From JAAFIP01 sp043769005 (GTDB lineage Bacteria; Pseudomonadota; Gammaproteobacteria; Burkholderiales; Burkholderiaceae_C), in assembly GCA_043769005.1 (NCBI GenBank), contig JAYVJV010000162.1, positions 1-5,865 on the forward strand: 5,865 bases of DNA, written 5' to 3'. The notes under the pieces are model-generated. The model did no database searches. It saw nothing but the letters and a program-made list of their open reading frames with translations, and had not been told where the DNA came from. This document shows positions 4,746 to 5,865 of this stretch, one piece after another; the first letter of the stretch is position 1, and each line of letters begins with the position of its first letter. A program made the translations under genes and the position numbers.

Positions 4746-5456
4746 TTACCTTGGGGGTAGATAGCCGCCGCCTAAACCCATAGGCTCGGTGGCAGCAAAA
4801 CCGTCACCCTTGCCAAACGGCTGGGTTTTGGCAAATGCATCGTCCAGACCACGGCTCTTGGCGAACTCCTCATCGTCTAATAGACCGGCAAACTTGTCTT
4901 TGGCAGAGACTGGTTTGCTCTGTCCGCTGGGCTGAGGCATTGGCGGTTGGGTGGCAGCCTCTGGAGTGCGTATTTGTTGTTCTGACTGGTTTTGTGCAGA
5001 GGCACGTTTTTTGATTGCATCGGTCGTCCAGGCGTTGTGCTCTGGCATGTCCTCATATGGGCAACCAGCATCGTAGGCGGTGCGCCATAGCACTGCGCGC
5101 ACAGCACGCGCTATGCGCTTGTTATCGGCCATCAGACGCTTCATCACTGCACGCTCAAATGCGTAACTGTGCACAGCCAAGTAAGCGTCCCAATGCTGGA
5201 TCACTACTTGTAACTGAAAAAAAGCCCTGTCGGAATCAGCCATGGTGATGACTTCAAACGTCAACCACAGTGGAGGGACACCGTGGGCTTTAGCGGTTTT
5301 CATGGCGGCGCTGTGGATTACCTCGCGGGCGGCGCGCAGATCGCTACCTTTTAATCGGATGGGCTTGGGGGCCGCCTCCATGTCTTGAAAGCCCGTGCTG
5401 TTGCTGGGCAACGCTACGCCGTTGGACTTGCTAAATAGCTTGGATAGCCAGCTCAT
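4746..5456 (-). CDS. Conserved-looking protein of unknown function, first gene of the DUF1840 unit
   Basis: I do not recognise a named family for this 236-residue protein, though similar proteins seem familiar from Burkholderiales. It begins with a short amphipathic segment MSWLSKLFSK without a signal peptide. Residues 35-145 look like a compact mostly helical domain with PPLWLTFEVI (61-70), QLQVVIQHWDAYL (81-93), SYAFERAVMKRL (97-108) and CPYEDMP (132-138), which holds the only cysteine. Residues 150-190 are a Q/P/S-rich linker. The tail has two tandem 12-residue repeats, DAFAKTQPFGKG (206-217) and DGFAATEPMGLG (218-229), identical at 7 of 12 positions, then a Gly-rich end. The ATG at 5456 has AAGG ten bases upstream, and a good sigma-70-like promoter precedes it. 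The tail suggests a peptide that binds a partner, but this is inference. Confidence 0.8.
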   Translation of the reverse strand: MSWLSKLFSKSNGVALPSNSTGFQDMEAAPKPIRLKGSDLRAAREVIHSAAMKTAKAHGVPPLWLTFEVITMADSDRAFFQLQVVIQHWDAYLAVHSYAFERAVMKRLMADNKRIARAVRAVLWRTAYDAGCPYEDMPEHNAWTTDAIKKRASAQNQSEQQIRTPEAATQPPMPQPSGQSKPVSAKDKFAGLLDDEEFAKSRGLDDAFAKTQPFGKGDGFAATEPMGLGGGYLPPR

Positions 5457-5757
5457 AACATGCTTGCCTTGTTGAGTATTGGTTTGGGTTACTACTTAAT
5501 TTTTACATCATTGTAGTGAAACGCGCGCCATTCTGTCAGAGAGTGGGCTACAAAGTGACTTTATACAGTCACAGGCTAGACCAATTTCGCCGCTAGCAGC
5601 ATCCATCGGACGGTAAGCAACGTCAAACGATGCAGCCTAAATGATGCAACTGTAACGCTTGCGCCAAGAGACTCCTCTGCCACCCAAGTCTCGCCTAGTC
5701 TCCCGAACTCATCTGCGTAGACTAGCCTTGCACCAGCGCGTCAGAGCCTAATAACCT
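5457..5757. other. 301-bp gene-free gap between OmpA-family gene and the DUF1840 unit
   Basis: No convincing gene is seen in either strand. It holds the promoter described at 5510-5539, a hairpin GTGACT (5555-5560) with AGTCAC (5567-5572) and a 6-nt loop, and a longer-range inverted repeat CTAGTCT (5695-5701) with AGACTAG (5719-5725) that could be part of the 3' end of the OmpA-family transcript. Neither hairpin has a convincing T run. GATGCA occurs twice within 20 bp near 5630. The roughly 110 bp between 5580 and 5690 show nothing I can assign. Confidence 0.5.
5510..5539 (-). promoter_or_regulatory. Sigma-70-like promoter of the 236-residue gene / DUF1840 unit
   Basis: On the minus strand, CTGACA (5534-5539) matches the -35 consensus at 5/6 and TACAAT (5510-5515) matches the -10 at 5/6, with an 18-bp spacer. 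Transcription would start near 5503 and leave a leader of about 47 nt before the ATG at 5456. It is the best promoter-like sequence in the window. Confidence 0.6.
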
Positions 5758-5865
5758 TTAGCGAGTCACGCCAGTCACATCAATAGTGACGCGTCGATCG
5801 GGCTGCAGGCACTGGATCTGCACAGCACGCGGGGCGCTGGTAGAGCAGTTGGTCACGGGTTCACT
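5758..5865 (-). CDS. OmpA-family outer membrane protein, C-terminal end (partial)
   Basis: The minus strand is open from the right edge to a TAA at 5758-5760 and gives 35 residues. They contain CLQPDRRVTIDVTGVTR at the very end, which matches the last strand of the peptidoglycan-binding OmpA C-terminal domain; Burkholderiales OmpA proteins commonly end in a C-L-x-P-(N/D)-R-R-V-(x)-(V/I)-x-V-x-G block. The upstream SEPVTNC corresponds to the usual (G)ESQPV segment before the disulfide loop, and the two cysteines (residues 7 and 19 of the fragment) fit the expected pair. Such proteins anchor the outer membrane to the cell wall. The fragment is short, so the assignment rests on this terminal motif. 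Confidence 0.72.
   Translation of the reverse strand, partial: SEPVTNCSTSAPRAVQIQCLQPDRRVTIDVTGVTR

Noticed and set aside
5508..5606. 32-codon minus-strand ORF in the gap upstream of the 236-residue gene
   Set aside because: There is no ribosome binding site, no recognisable sequence, and it overlaps the best promoter in the window.
5838..5865. tRNA-like string (GTAGAGCAGTTGGT ... GGGTTCA)
   Set aside because: The bases resemble D-arm and T-arm pieces, but they are far too close together, no anticodon arm fits, and the stretch is explained by the OmpA-family reading frame on the minus strand.

Overview
The window looks like chromosomal DNA of a betaproteobacterium, most likely a Burkholderiales member near Comamonadaceae (Rhodoferax/Polaromonas type). 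Supporting signs are a Bug-type (TctC) solute-binding protein, a DUF1840 protein, an OmpA C-terminus of Burkholderiales type, GC-rich genes with AT-rich gaps, and a short dispersed repeat (TAGCTGCTTACGC core) that I recall from intergenic regions of this family. The genus is inference.

Layout, left to right: (1) the last 61 codons of a phenylacetate-CoA-ligase-type adenylating enzyme, + strand; (2) a gap with repeat copy A and an 18-bp palindrome; (3) an exported rhodanese-like protein without the catalytic cysteine, - strand; (4) a 644-residue membrane hybrid histidine kinase, - strand; (5) a 204-bp divergent promoter region holding a 37-bp near-perfect palindrome; (6) a tctC/Bug periplasmic binding protein, + strand, whose signal peptide is partly encoded by an inverted copy (C) of the same repeat; (7) a convergent gap with two terminator-like hairpins and repeat copy B; (8) a two-gene - strand unit, a 236-residue protein of unknown function followed 5 nt later by a DUF1840 protein; (9) a 301-bp gap carrying a good promoter for that unit; (10) the last 35 codons of an OmpA-family outer membrane protein, - strand, running off the right edge.

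How the genes may work together: the histidine kinase and the Bug protein are divergent and share a symmetric AT-rich palindrome that covers plausible promoters in both directions, so co-regulation is reasonable. Bug proteins are known in Bordetella to feed ligand information to sensor kinases, but this kinase has no large periplasmic domain and no response-regulator gene is visible here, so a direct link is speculative. The 236-residue/DUF1840 pair looks like a translationally coupled operon of unknown role. The rhodanese gene appears to be a separate unit. No CRISPR array, tRNA, rRNA, transposase or complete phage module was found.
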